DNA of 64,000 nt, taken from positions 26,629-90,628 of IMG/VR virus record IMGVR_UViG_3300042898_003434, one strand, 5' to 3'. Position 1 is the first letter of the stretch. Each line of letters opens with the position of its first letter. This document shows, in pieces, positions 43,522-52,400 of the stretch. The notes under the pieces are model-generated. The model worked only from the letters and a program-made list of their open reading frames with translations. It did not search any database and was not told the DNA's origin. This DNA comes from a virus. The position numbers were made by a program, and so were the translations under genes.

Positions 43522-44601
43522 TTATTGATGTCTGAAAATTACAGTGTCACCCGAAGTAACCTCGCTGAAGGAAAGAGCATATCCAATCAGCGTACCGTCA
43601 AAGTCTGTAAGTATATTATCAAAAGGAACTTTTGTTGCAATTGAAATATCGCGCAGTCTTCCCATATAAAATGGAAATGTTTGTGATCCTGCGGTACTGA
43701 TATAGCATTTTAGTGGGGAAGTAACCAATTTTCCAGACAAAGTTCTGTAAGTAATCATTGCATCGGTTCTTAATTTATCTGTACTTATTCCGTATAAGGT
43801 GTTTGTATTTGGTAAAAATACACCGAACTTTCCGACCGCACTGGTAGCGGCGGGTGCATTGGCACTATATGACAAAAATGAACTGTCTGAGTTATTGGCG
43901 GATAAAAAATTAGATGTAACGGCAGCCGGAGTTGGAGTATTTTGTGGTATAGACGACCCGACGAGTCCGTATAGTCTGCCATCGGCTTCCGCGTCAAAGG
44001 ATGAAGTTGGCAAACTTTGTTCCGGATCTATAATTGCACCCGCAATCGTTGCTACCACGCACGGAACGCTTGTGTAATAATGCATAAACGCTATAGCTTC
44101 TTTGGATTCGTATATTACAAATTTAGACCCAAACATATTTGCGTTCAATGCGGCTGCCGACCTAACAAACCCAGTGGAATAAGAACTTGATCCAAACGGG
44201 AATTGACTGGTCCATTGCGTGAATGATCCCGTTGCATTTTTTACAAATGCCATATGAACAGTCGGAACCGTGGTCGAAGGCGCACTATCATTCAGCATGC
44301 TTGGTGCGACGGCAGTACTAACTGGTCCACTGGCATTTTTTCCCGCGAATATGATAGACTGACTGATGCTAGTCAACGTCGGTGGATAACACCAAATCGC
44401 CTCTGTATTTGATCCTGTCGCGAACTTTCCAGAGGCACTCCACGCGCTACCACTACCAACTACTCTCTCAGCTCCATTGTAATAGACCGATCCAGTTAAC
44501 ATGTCATATATTGTATCTAATGCAGCGCTGACAGATATTGTCGCGGATTGTATGTTTCTAACAGGTAACTTTCTCCATTCAACTGGTGGTAATAGTGCCA
44601 T
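43522..44601 (-). CDS. tandem-array protein 3 (subfamily A)
   Basis: 359 residues. MALLPPVEWRKLPVRNIQ, TIYDMLTGSVYYNG, GSAWSASGKFATGSNTEAIW with CYPP, FTQWTSQFPFGSSSYSTGF, YESKEAIAFMHY, IDPEQSLPTSSFDAEADGRL, MGRLRDISIATKVP, end VIFRHQ. The fourth and fifth blocks of its DNA are very close to those of 40234-41280 and 37873-38946 (for example the FTQWTSQFPFGSSSYSTG block). Four bases follow before the next gene (44605). Confidence 0.8.
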   Translation of the reverse strand: MALLPPVEWRKLPVRNIQSATISVSAALDTIYDMLTGSVYYNGAERVVGSGSAWSASGKFATGSNTEAIWCYPPTLTSISQSIIFAGKNASGPVSTAVAPSMLNDSAPSTTVPTVHMAFVKNATGSFTQWTSQFPFGSSSYSTGFVRSAAALNANMFGSKFVIYESKEAIAFMHYYTSVPCVVATIAGAIIDPEQSLPTSSFDAEADGRLYGLVGSSIPQNTPTPAAVTSNFLSANNSDSSFLSYSANAPAATSAVGKFGVFLPNTNTLYGISTDKLRTDAMITYRTLSGKLVTSPLKCYISTAGSQTFPFYMGRLRDISIATKVPFDNILTDFDGTLIGYALSFSEVTSGDTVIFRHQ

Positions 44602-44604
44602 AAA

Positions 44605-45651
44605 TTAAGCGTATTTTAACAATACGGAGTTGTTTGCGCCGTTTTCGTTTGCACCAAGAGTGAACCCAGCAATTGCACCGGTATTATTGTCTCGAATGAC
44701 ATAATTTGTTGGTGCATTTTTCATCATGGTTATATCGCGAAGTCTTCCTAAATAAGAAGTGGAAACACCATCGTCGAATCTTGCGCATTTTAGTGCCGTA
44801 TTGACAAATTTCCCAGAGTTTGTCGTGTATCTAATACTTGGTGCCAATCCAACAGAGTGCTTGTCTATTGTAACACCCATTGTAAATCTTTCACCCGGTT
44901 TGAATACAACAAATCTCGCTGTATCGCCGTTTTGTGCGGTAGCAACTGTATTTTGTTGCGATAAAAATGAAGTATTATTAGCAAAAAAGGTCGTCGATAT
45001 TCCTGCTGCTGGACAATTTGCTAGTCCATACAGTCTACCATCGACTTCTGCGTCAAAGGATGAAGTTGGTAAGCTTTGTTCTGGATCAATAATTGCACCG
45101 GCAATAACGCCGTTTGTTATAGCAGTTGCTGGTCTATAAAAAGTAACAGCGATAGCTTCTTTAGACTCGTAGATTGTTATTTTATCCGTCACGTTGTATA
45201 AACTCGTTGCCAAAGATATTTGCGTATACCCAGTTGAAAAAGAACCTGTGCCAAATGGAAATGCACTGGTCCATTGTGTGAATGAAGCAGATGCTGCATT
45301 TTTGGCAAGTGTGGCGTGTAAAAAGCCCGGAAACGGCACTGTTTCTAAACTTGCAGTTGGTGCTGCGGCGGAAGACGATGGTGCAGATGTTTGTCTACCG
45401 GCAAATATCACAGACATGCTCATTTCTGTGGAGACAGGCGGAAAACAATATACCGCTTCTGTGTTTGATCCAGTTACAAACTTCGTAACTTGTCGCCAAG
45501 CACTGCCGCTACCAATGTTTCTGGTCGATCCATCGAAATATACGGAGCCTGTTAGCATATCGTATATAGTATTTAACATTGTGCTGGCCGACTGCGATAC
45601 CTGCAAGGTACGAGTTGGTAATTTTCTCCATTCTAGTGGTTGTAAGCTCAT
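44605..45651 (-). CDS. tandem-array protein 2 (subfamily B)
   Basis: 348 residues. MSLQPLEWRKLPTRTL, TIYDMLTGSVYFDG, WRQVTKFVTGSNTEAVYCFP, FTQWTSAFPFGTGSFSTGY, YESKEAIAVTFY, IDPEQSLPTSSFDAEVDGRL, LGRLRDITMMKNAP, end LLKYA. It shares a 57-base identical block (45437-45493) with 38953-39996. Some plus-strand open frames across it are shadows. Confidence 0.8.
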   Translation of the reverse strand: MSLQPLEWRKLPTRTLQVSQSASTMLNTIYDMLTGSVYFDGSTRNIGSGSAWRQVTKFVTGSNTEAVYCFPPVSTEMSMSVIFAGRQTSAPSSSAAAPTASLETVPFPGFLHATLAKNAASASFTQWTSAFPFGTGSFSTGYTQISLATSLYNVTDKITIYESKEAIAVTFYRPATAITNGVIAGAIIDPEQSLPTSSFDAEVDGRLYGLANCPAAGISTTFFANNTSFLSQQNTVATAQNGDTARFVVFKPGERFTMGVTIDKHSVGLAPSIRYTTNSGKFVNTALKCARFDDGVSTSYLGRLRDITMMKNAPTNYVIRDNNTGAIAGFTLGANENGANNSVLLKYA

Positions 45652-45692
45652 AAGTATATATATTTGGTTGGAGTATTAAAAAAAGTATTATC

Positions 45693-46799
45693 TTAAGAAT
45701 AATTTAATAAAATCGCATTGCTTTGAGTGGTTTGTGATGATGCTATTGTATATCCAAGGAATTTGCCAACATACTCATCGCGTATGACTTGATTGTCAAA
45801 ATCATCTCTTATTACCGATATATCGCGCAGTCTGCCGACATAATTTTGAGGCTCTGTAAAATTTTGGTAACTTTTCTTTGCGCATTTTACGGGAGTCGAT
45901 ACAAACTTACCGGATAGTCTAACATAATTTGGACCGACCGTCCAGCTTGAAGGAGTTGTAAACTGAGTTGATAGTTTTTCGCCGCCACATGGCATAGTAA
46001 ATCTACTGCTTGGTAAAAACATATAGAATTTTGGACCATCCCAAACTGCGCCCATATCCGCTGTGATGGTTTCGAATAAACAACTGGTAAAGGTAGGGTT
46101 CCCAACACCCTCATGATTATGATGCATTCTCGGACCTATACCAGTAGCACCGGACAATCCAGCAACTCCATATAATCTACCATCTGCTTCCGCGTCAAGA
46201 GACGATGTTGGTGTACTTTGTTCTGGATCTATAATTGCTCCGCCAAAAAATGGATAACTTCCTGAGAGTGGCAATGCCGTATCATACATCGTTAGTGCAA
46301 TAGCTTCTTTAGATTCGTAGATTGTTAATTTATCATATAATCCAAACACACTGGCACTTGGACCTATCTTGATATATCCTGTAGAATTTGAACTTGAGCC
46401 AAATGGATAATAACTTGTCCACTGAGAAAACGATGATGATTCTGCGCCTTTGACACATGCTCCATACAATAAACCGCCAACGATTGTATTTTCTCTACTA
46501 GCAGTTGCAGCAGCAAACGTTGTGGATGTACCTGATGTTGCTTTACCAGCAAATATAACAGACATGCTCATTTCTGTTTTTGTTGGAGGAAAACAAAAAA
46601 CAGCTTCTGTATTTGATCCTGTAACAAACTTTGTTACTCCATACCAAGCACTACCAGTGCCGGGGATTCTTGTCGTATTGTCATGATACACCGACCCTGT
46701 CAACATATCGTGTATGGTGTCTAACAAAGAATTTGCCGATTGAGAAACTTGTAGTACTCTCACTGGTAATTTTCGCCATTCTAATGCTGGTAAACTCAT
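45693..46799 (-). CDS. tandem-array protein 1 (subfamily B)
   Basis: 368 residues, the longest and first transcribed member. MSLPALEWRKLPVRVL, TIHDMLTGSVYHDN, YGVTKFVTGSNTEAVFCFPP, SFSQWTSYYPFGSSSNSTGY, YESKEAIALTMY, IDPEQSTPTSSLDAEADGRL, VGRLRDISVIRDDF, end LLNYS. A longer loop near 210-300 includes HHNHEGVGNP, not found in the others. Its neighbour upstream is a TASY-repeat fibre protein (46817-47497), 17 bases away. Confidence 0.8.
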   Translation of the reverse strand: MSLPALEWRKLPVRVLQVSQSANSLLDTIHDMLTGSVYHDNTTRIPGTGSAWYGVTKFVTGSNTEAVFCFPPTKTEMSMSVIFAGKATSGTSTTFAAATASRENTIVGGLLYGACVKGAESSSFSQWTSYYPFGSSSNSTGYIKIGPSASVFGLYDKLTIYESKEAIALTMYDTALPLSGSYPFFGGAIIDPEQSTPTSSLDAEADGRLYGVAGLSGATGIGPRMHHNHEGVGNPTFTSCLFETITADMGAVWDGPKFYMFLPSSRFTMPCGGEKLSTQFTTPSSWTVGPNYVRLSGKFVSTPVKCAKKSYQNFTEPQNYVGRLRDISVIRDDFDNQVIRDEYVGKFLGYTIASSQTTQSNAILLNYS

Positions 46800-46816
46800 A
46801 AAAAATTGTTGTTATA

Positions 46817-47497
46817 TTATACGGACGCGGTTGTATAAGACCGTGCGGTAAATTTCGGTAGTAACGACGATGTTACAGATATAACAGTGTCTATATATTC
46901 AAACGTTTCTACTATTTGGTTAGATTCCATAGAGCTGCTTATATTGGTCTGAATCTCAATGGTCTCTAATTGGGCGGAATCAAACCTAGTAATTGCGGTT
47001 GACCCCGTAACATCTAGATACGGACTATCAGAATAATAAGCATCGCTTGCAAACGAACTACTTGGAAACGCAAAATTTGCACCTATTTGCACAGGAACCA
47101 TGTCTTCGTCGCTAGTAAACGAAGAACTTGGAAATGCAAAATTTGAACCTGACTGAACAAACAAATATTCGTTATCACTGAAAATTTCAGCGTATGTAGC
47201 AAAGTTACCTGTTCCACCCGCCGTTGTGATTGGAATCCATACAATTGCACCATCTTGAATAGCAACGTATGTATTGTTTGTGGTAGGAGTTGAAAATATT
47301 GGCTTGCCATTGGTATCAAATGCAGCAATCGATTGAGCACTAGCAGTAAAACTGCTTGACGACCACAATCCACTTGCATTTATAGCATAAGACGATGATA
47401 TTGCATACGAAGCTGTTCCAGACAATGAAGCTGTAGCAGAAACCAATATCATTCGGCTTCCACTTATGATGCTTTTAAATATGCTTAGTTTGTCCAT
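46817..47497 (-). CDS. TASY-repeat virion protein with internal duplication
   Basis: 226 residues. N-terminal part (about 15-90) shares SLSGTASYAISSSYAINASG and FDTNGKP with the next gene upstream (47506-47835). Residues about 120-160 contain NFAFPSSSF twice, 25-30 residues apart, a small duplication. Beta-like and Ser/Thr-rich with a short TASY pattern of the neighbouring fibres. Probably an adaptor or small fibre subunit. Confidence 0.65.
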   Translation of the reverse strand: MDKLSIFKSIISGSRMILVSATASLSGTASYAISSSYAINASGLWSSSSFTASAQSIAAFDTNGKPIFSTPTTNNTYVAIQDGAIVWIPITTAGGTGNFATYAEIFSDNEYLFVQSGSNFAFPSSSFTSDEDMVPVQIGANFAFPSSSFASDAYYSDSPYLDVTGSTAITRFDSAQLETIEIQTNISSSMESNQIVETFEYIDTVISVTSSLLPKFTARSYTTASV

Positions 47498-47505
47498 ACG
47501 GATTG

Positions 47506-47835
47506 TTACATATAACTATTATAAGTGTGTGTAAAATTGGATACTATTGGGATTATAGAAAATAAAATCCATTGAATCTGTCCGTCACTATATGTTAGTC
47601 GGCTTTGGTTTTGAGCGGATGAATATAAAACAGGTTTACCGGAGGTATCAAACCCAGCAACGGCTGGATCTATCGCCGGTGTAGTAAACTTACTTGCACT
47701 CCAGTATCCCGTCGCATTTACGGCATATGAAGATGATATAGCATACGATGCTGTGCCGGATAATGAAGCTGTGATACTGATTAATCTAGCTTCACTTCCA
47801 CTAATTGGATGCAAGAATTGTACATATTTTAACAT
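47506..47835 (-). CDS. small TASY-repeat protein, shorter paralog of the next gene
   Basis: 109 residues. SITASLSGTASYAISSSYAV with WSASKFTTPA and FDTSGKP matches the first 90 residues of 46817-47497; the remainder of that protein is absent here, so this is a shorter version or a truncated copy. Possibly an attachment module for fibres. The start MLKYVQFLHPISG differs. It starts 3 bases after the stop of the 516-residue fibre gene. Confidence 0.6.
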   Translation of the reverse strand: MLKYVQFLHPISGSEARLISITASLSGTASYAISSSYAVNATGYWSASKFTTPAIDPAVAGFDTSGKPVLYSSAQNQSRLTYSDGQIQWILFSIIPIVSNFTHTYNSYM

Positions 47836-47838
47836 TTT

Positions 47839-49389
47839 TTATAAATCATATACCGCGTTCAATGTAACATTTCCGACTGTTACCGAATTATCATTTGAAG
47901 CGTCGCCGCCATTGGTGACCAATCTTAATGTTACAATTTGTTTTGCATCCGATACTATTGCTACTCTGTCACCAAGCTTAGAACCGACTGAATCCATAGC
48001 CACCGACGGTAAGTTTGCTGGATTTGCTGATAGGTAATACCAAAGAGAATCATCAACTGAATATTGCACAGACAAACTGCAAGTAACAGATGTTGGACCA
48101 GTGGCTTCCTTTTCTATGGTTAGAGACAAACTACAAGATGCCACGTCTGTTAAATCTGCACGAACATAAACTTCGCTACCAAAATCTGTGGTTTCATATG
48201 GTATACCAACAAGTGATGTAATTTGGTCTGAACTTGCAATAATCGGTATAGAATTTACTATCTTTTTTCCTATGCGTATTGCGTATGACGCACTTTCGAT
48301 AGATCCTAGTAGATATGATGCTGTTTTTGCATTTAATGCATATGACGCGCTGTCTATTGTACCAAGCAAGAATGATGCTGTAACTGCATTGTTTGCCCAA
48401 CTGCTGGTTATGTTTTGAGTTGATCCGCTTTCAAGTGCAAACAGAGTATAAGAAGCTGTGTTTGCAAAAACTGAATATGACGAACTAACGGCATACGATG
48501 CAGTTTCTGGAACATTTAATGCAAATGACGATGTCAATGCTTCTAGTGCATATGAAGCCGTATATGAATATGATGCAGTTTCTGGAACATTAGACGCATA
48601 TGATGCGGTTAATGCATACGAGGCAGACGCCACATTGTTTGCATATGATGCTGTACCAACAAACGTGTCGGTTGTAGACTCGGCAATGTTTGCCCACGCA
48701 ATATATGACGCCGTCGCAGAAATATTTGAATAGGACGATGTTCCTGCAAACGCCGATGCTGTAGTAATATCAGTAACTGCGCTGTATGGAATAGATACCG
48801 CCGCAAGTGCTGTGTTAGCAAATGACGCTGTACCTGCAAATATAGACAAACTTGATATGTCTGTTATTCCACTATAAACAACACTGGTAGCAGTTTCCGC
48901 GTTAATTGCATACGACGCTGTACCGAGAAATGTATCGGCTGTAGTTTCATCAACATTTGCCCATGCTATATAAGATGCTGTTTTTGCCGTGGTAGCATAC
49001 GACGCTGTACCAGCAAACGAAGAGCTTGGATTTATATCTTGTATGTTCGTATAGCTGACATACGAAGCTGTTTGAGAAATTGATATATACGACGCGGTAT
49101 CGGAATATGCAGAAACCGATGAACTTTTTGCCAACAACACATACGACGCCGTATTTGCTATTTCAACATAAGAAGCCGTGCTAGAATTTAATGCATATGA
49201 CGACGTACCGGCAAACGAAGAACTCGGTGTTGAATTTTTTACATTACTATAATCAACATAAGAAGCCGTGTATGCAGTATTAGAAACTGCTGCATATGCA
49301 GCACTGTCAGCAACATCTGCTTTTTGTGAATATGAAGCAGATTCGATGCTAGTACCTCTAACGTTTAGTGACTTTAATGTAATTGACAT
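47839..49389 (-). CDS. TASY-repeat fibre protein
   Basis: 516 residues. Residues 20-365 are a long run of loosely repeated units of about 9 residues around TASY(A/V) (for example NTASYVLLAK, SQTASYVSYT, GTASYATTAK), with interspersed FAGTSSYA-type units every 25-30 residues. The last 140 residues (IPIIASSDQITSLVGIPYET onward) form a distinct beta domain with LSLTIEKEATGPTSVTCSLS. Such repeats build extended trimeric fibres in several phages. A TATAAATA copy lies at 49394-49401, 5 bases before the ATG. The gap 49390-49499 is AT-rich with no gene. Confidence 0.75.
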   Translation of the reverse strand: MSITLKSLNVRGTSIESASYSQKADVADSAAYAAVSNTAYTASYVDYSNVKNSTPSSSFAGTSSYALNSSTASYVEIANTASYVLLAKSSSVSAYSDTASYISISQTASYVSYTNIQDINPSSSFAGTASYATTAKTASYIAWANVDETTADTFLGTASYAINAETATSVVYSGITDISSLSIFAGTASFANTALAAVSIPYSAVTDITTASAFAGTSSYSNISATASYIAWANIAESTTDTFVGTASYANNVASASYALTASYASNVPETASYSYTASYALEALTSSFALNVPETASYAVSSSYSVFANTASYTLFALESGSTQNITSSWANNAVTASFLLGTIDSASYALNAKTASYLLGSIESASYAIRIGKKIVNSIPIIASSDQITSLVGIPYETTDFGSEVYVRADLTDVASCSLSLTIEKEATGPTSVTCSLSVQYSVDDSLWYYLSANPANLPSVAMDSVGSKLGDRVAIVSDAKQIVTLRLVTNGGDASNDNSVTVGNVTLNAVYDL

Positions 49390-49499
49390 ATATTATAAAT
49401 AATATAAAATAAGCGTATTATGCGCGATTTGTATGTATATAATTATTAGATAAACTGTGATTTATGCTTTAAGTTGGCGTATTAATTTTATAATATAGA

Positions 49500-52400
49500 T
49501 CATAAGCGATTTTGAAATTGACGTTTATATGGTGTAAACGGGCCTATATATCTGCAAAAATCGTTGGTATAACGGAATTCGTCCATATATCCGTGGAAAT
49601 ACGAATATGAATCTGTGTCGCCTATAGCATACATGGTTCTGGTATTGGAGGCGACTCGCGCTCCGTTCGCCACCGCCGCAAAAATTCCGTTTCCATACGT
49701 TACATTCTGGAAGGTAGTATCTGCGGGTGTGACCATTGCATTCCAAACTATACCATCTTTTGATACAATTACTGTTTTGTTTGTTGAATTTAGTGCATAC
49801 CCAACTGGATACTCACTGTATCCAACCGCAACAAACAACCCGCCTCCGTATGTTATACCAGTAAAAACGACATACACCGGTGAGGCGCGGAAAGTCCAAT
49901 CAATGCCGTCGGGGGAGGTTGCAATCTGATTGGTTCCGTCGGCAGAAACCGCAACAAAAAGTCCATTTCCATATGCCACACTGGTCCAAAAGTTTCCACT
50001 ACGTGCGGAAGAAGTTGTCCAATTTTGGCCATCCGGCGAAGTCATGAACAAACCACTACCGGTCCCAACTGCGACAAATTTTCCATCGCCATAAGTTATT
50101 TCTCTCCAATTATTATTATACGCGCTACTTGAAATCCAAGTAATCCCATCCGTCGAGCTAATTGTTTTAGAATTATTACCAACTGCGACGAATTTTCCAC
50201 TGCCATACGCGACAGAATTCCAACTACCCGTGAATGCCGTGCGATACGTCCAATCGACCGATCCGCTCGAAGTCATAACAGCGTTGGTTCCACTCGAAGC
50301 AACTGCCACAAATAACCCGTTTCCGTATGTTACAGATTGCCATTGCTCGCTTGCAATTATGGGTAATAAAGTCCAAGCAATTCCGTCCGTAGAATTCATA
50401 ACTCTGTATGTTCCACTGCTGGCTACCGCGACAAAAAATCCTCCTCCGTAGGTTACACCTGTCCAACCCGACCCAGTTGTAAACCCGTTTGATCCAGCTT
50501 TCCAAATCATATTTGAATTCTGACCAACGTAGCCTTGCAATCCAAACGATGCAAAACTTCCGCTGATCGAAGGGGACGTTGGGAAAATACTTGCTGTAGA
50601 AATTTTTCCAACCGGAGTTCCGTTTATGAAAAGCGTCAAATTTGATGACGTAGCTGATGTGGATGCCGCTATATGCGTCCATGATCCTGTTGCAACCGAT
50701 ATTGAACTGGTACTAGCATAACTGGAACTAGTATTCTTGTTTGTTATTTTCAATTTTCCGTTTGTTTCAATCCCAAAAATAAAACCGGAATTTCCAGAAT
50801 CTCCTGTACTATATATTGGCGTATATTTACTAATAGAAACTGGATATACCCAAGACTCAATCGTAAACACACTACCTTGATTTTTACTAGCGGTGATGTG
50901 CGATGGCCAATCTTTTGAGTATGCATATGAAGAGCTTCCATTAAAGAACAAGCTTCCGAATCCGACCTTTTTAACCACAGTAGAAACATCTATATTTCTC
51001 GTTATTAGACTGTTCATTCCCACATAATCATATACTTTAGAATTATTTCCCGTCACTAGCAGCTGCGTGTCTGATGACGCCGTCAACGGAGAAGTTGGAA
51101 CAGACGGGATATATGCTCCACTTGTTATTCTAAAATCTGACATATATCCGTCAAATGGACCAATTGTACTCTGACCAGTCAATTGTTCACTGTTTGTAAA
51201 CGTGGCCAACGAACTACCGTCCATGTATACGGTGCACAAGCTGGAAGTAGATCTTGAAAGTGCTATATGATGCCATGCGTTCGGCTTAATTGAAAATAGT
51301 CCGACCTTCAACGGAACGGACCCAGAAGAAGAACCCAATCTATAATCCAAATAAATATCCGCTCGACTTCCTGTACCGGCCAAGTAATAATAGTTTGGGC
51401 TGGACACATTGTCCACGTTTCTGTAGGCCATATACAACGAACTTGTAGATGATCCGCTAACAAACACACTGTCTAAAAATGAGTTTGAATTAAACCAAAA
51501 TTCTATTGTAAAAGCACTGCCGGAATCAACGACTAAAAATGGGTTATTTGTCGATACGTATGCATTTGATTTTTCTGAATAAATACTGGATCCATGAATC
51601 ACCGGTGAATATGACGCGGTCGGGGCATCCAGCGGATTCCCGTAAAAATTGGTTTTTAATTTTGTCGCGGTATTGTCCAAACTAAATGCAAAGTTTGTCG
51701 AGCCGCCGCCGCCTAATGTTAGACTTCCAGTTTTAAGCGAGTCTCTAAAATCTTCACCCGCTGCAATCAAAAATGCCGTGTTTTGTATTCGCTGTAGTGT
51801 TTTTTGTGGTGGGGTGAAGCTTGCTGTATACAATATGCTTCCGGTGACAAGTCTGAAGTTTGAGATATAACCCTCCCATTTTTTAAAAGTTTCACTGCCA
51901 ATGGCTAAATAATCAGATGCATCCCAGACGCTACCAGATCTATATACATTGGCTCTACTGGCGCTTGAATCAAATCGGCCATTTACATATATATTAACAA
52001 AACTCTGCGCGGCAACGGAATGAGAGTTGTGTGTTATTGCATAGTGATTCCAAGTGTTTACAGGCGACTCGATTGTACCATTCGTAAGAAAAACATTTGA
52101 TGCGCCGTTTGAAATCGTAAGATACGTTTTGCGGTTGATAATTGTTGATACTGGATAAAAAGAAAAATCAAGTGTTTTGATTGGTCCTTGGTTGCTGGCC
52201 GTGGCCGCGTAACACCAAAATTCCATTGTCCAATCATGGTAACCATTTGTGATAGCTCTCACAGCCGGATATCTGGTTGCATTGTATACAAATTCCTCTC
52301 CGATGGATCCGCTTCTAAACTTTTGTGCCCACAACACGGTTCTATATGGGCTTTCGGAGCCTTGAATTAGGCCGTATGATGATGTGTTATTTACCGACAG

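Larger units (their letters stand above)
37873..46799 (-). repeat. tandem array of eight paralogous genes
   Basis: Eight genes of 347-368 codons with an 1.05-1.1 kb period: 45693-46799, 44605-45651, 43522-44601, 42423-43508, 41303-42397, 40234-41280, 38953-39996, 37873-38946. All share the blocks LxWRxLPxR, IxDMLTGSxY, TGSNTEAV, FTxWTSxxPFGSxSxSxGY, YESxEAxAxxxY, IDPEQxxxSxDAExDGRLY, GRLRDI and a 15-residue terminus ending in an aromatic/Leu pair. Gaps are 4-40 bases except for one small extra gene at 40015-40224. Four belong to subfamily A (SAWSAS) and four to subfamily B (KFVTGSNTEA, FPPT). Confidence 0.92.
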
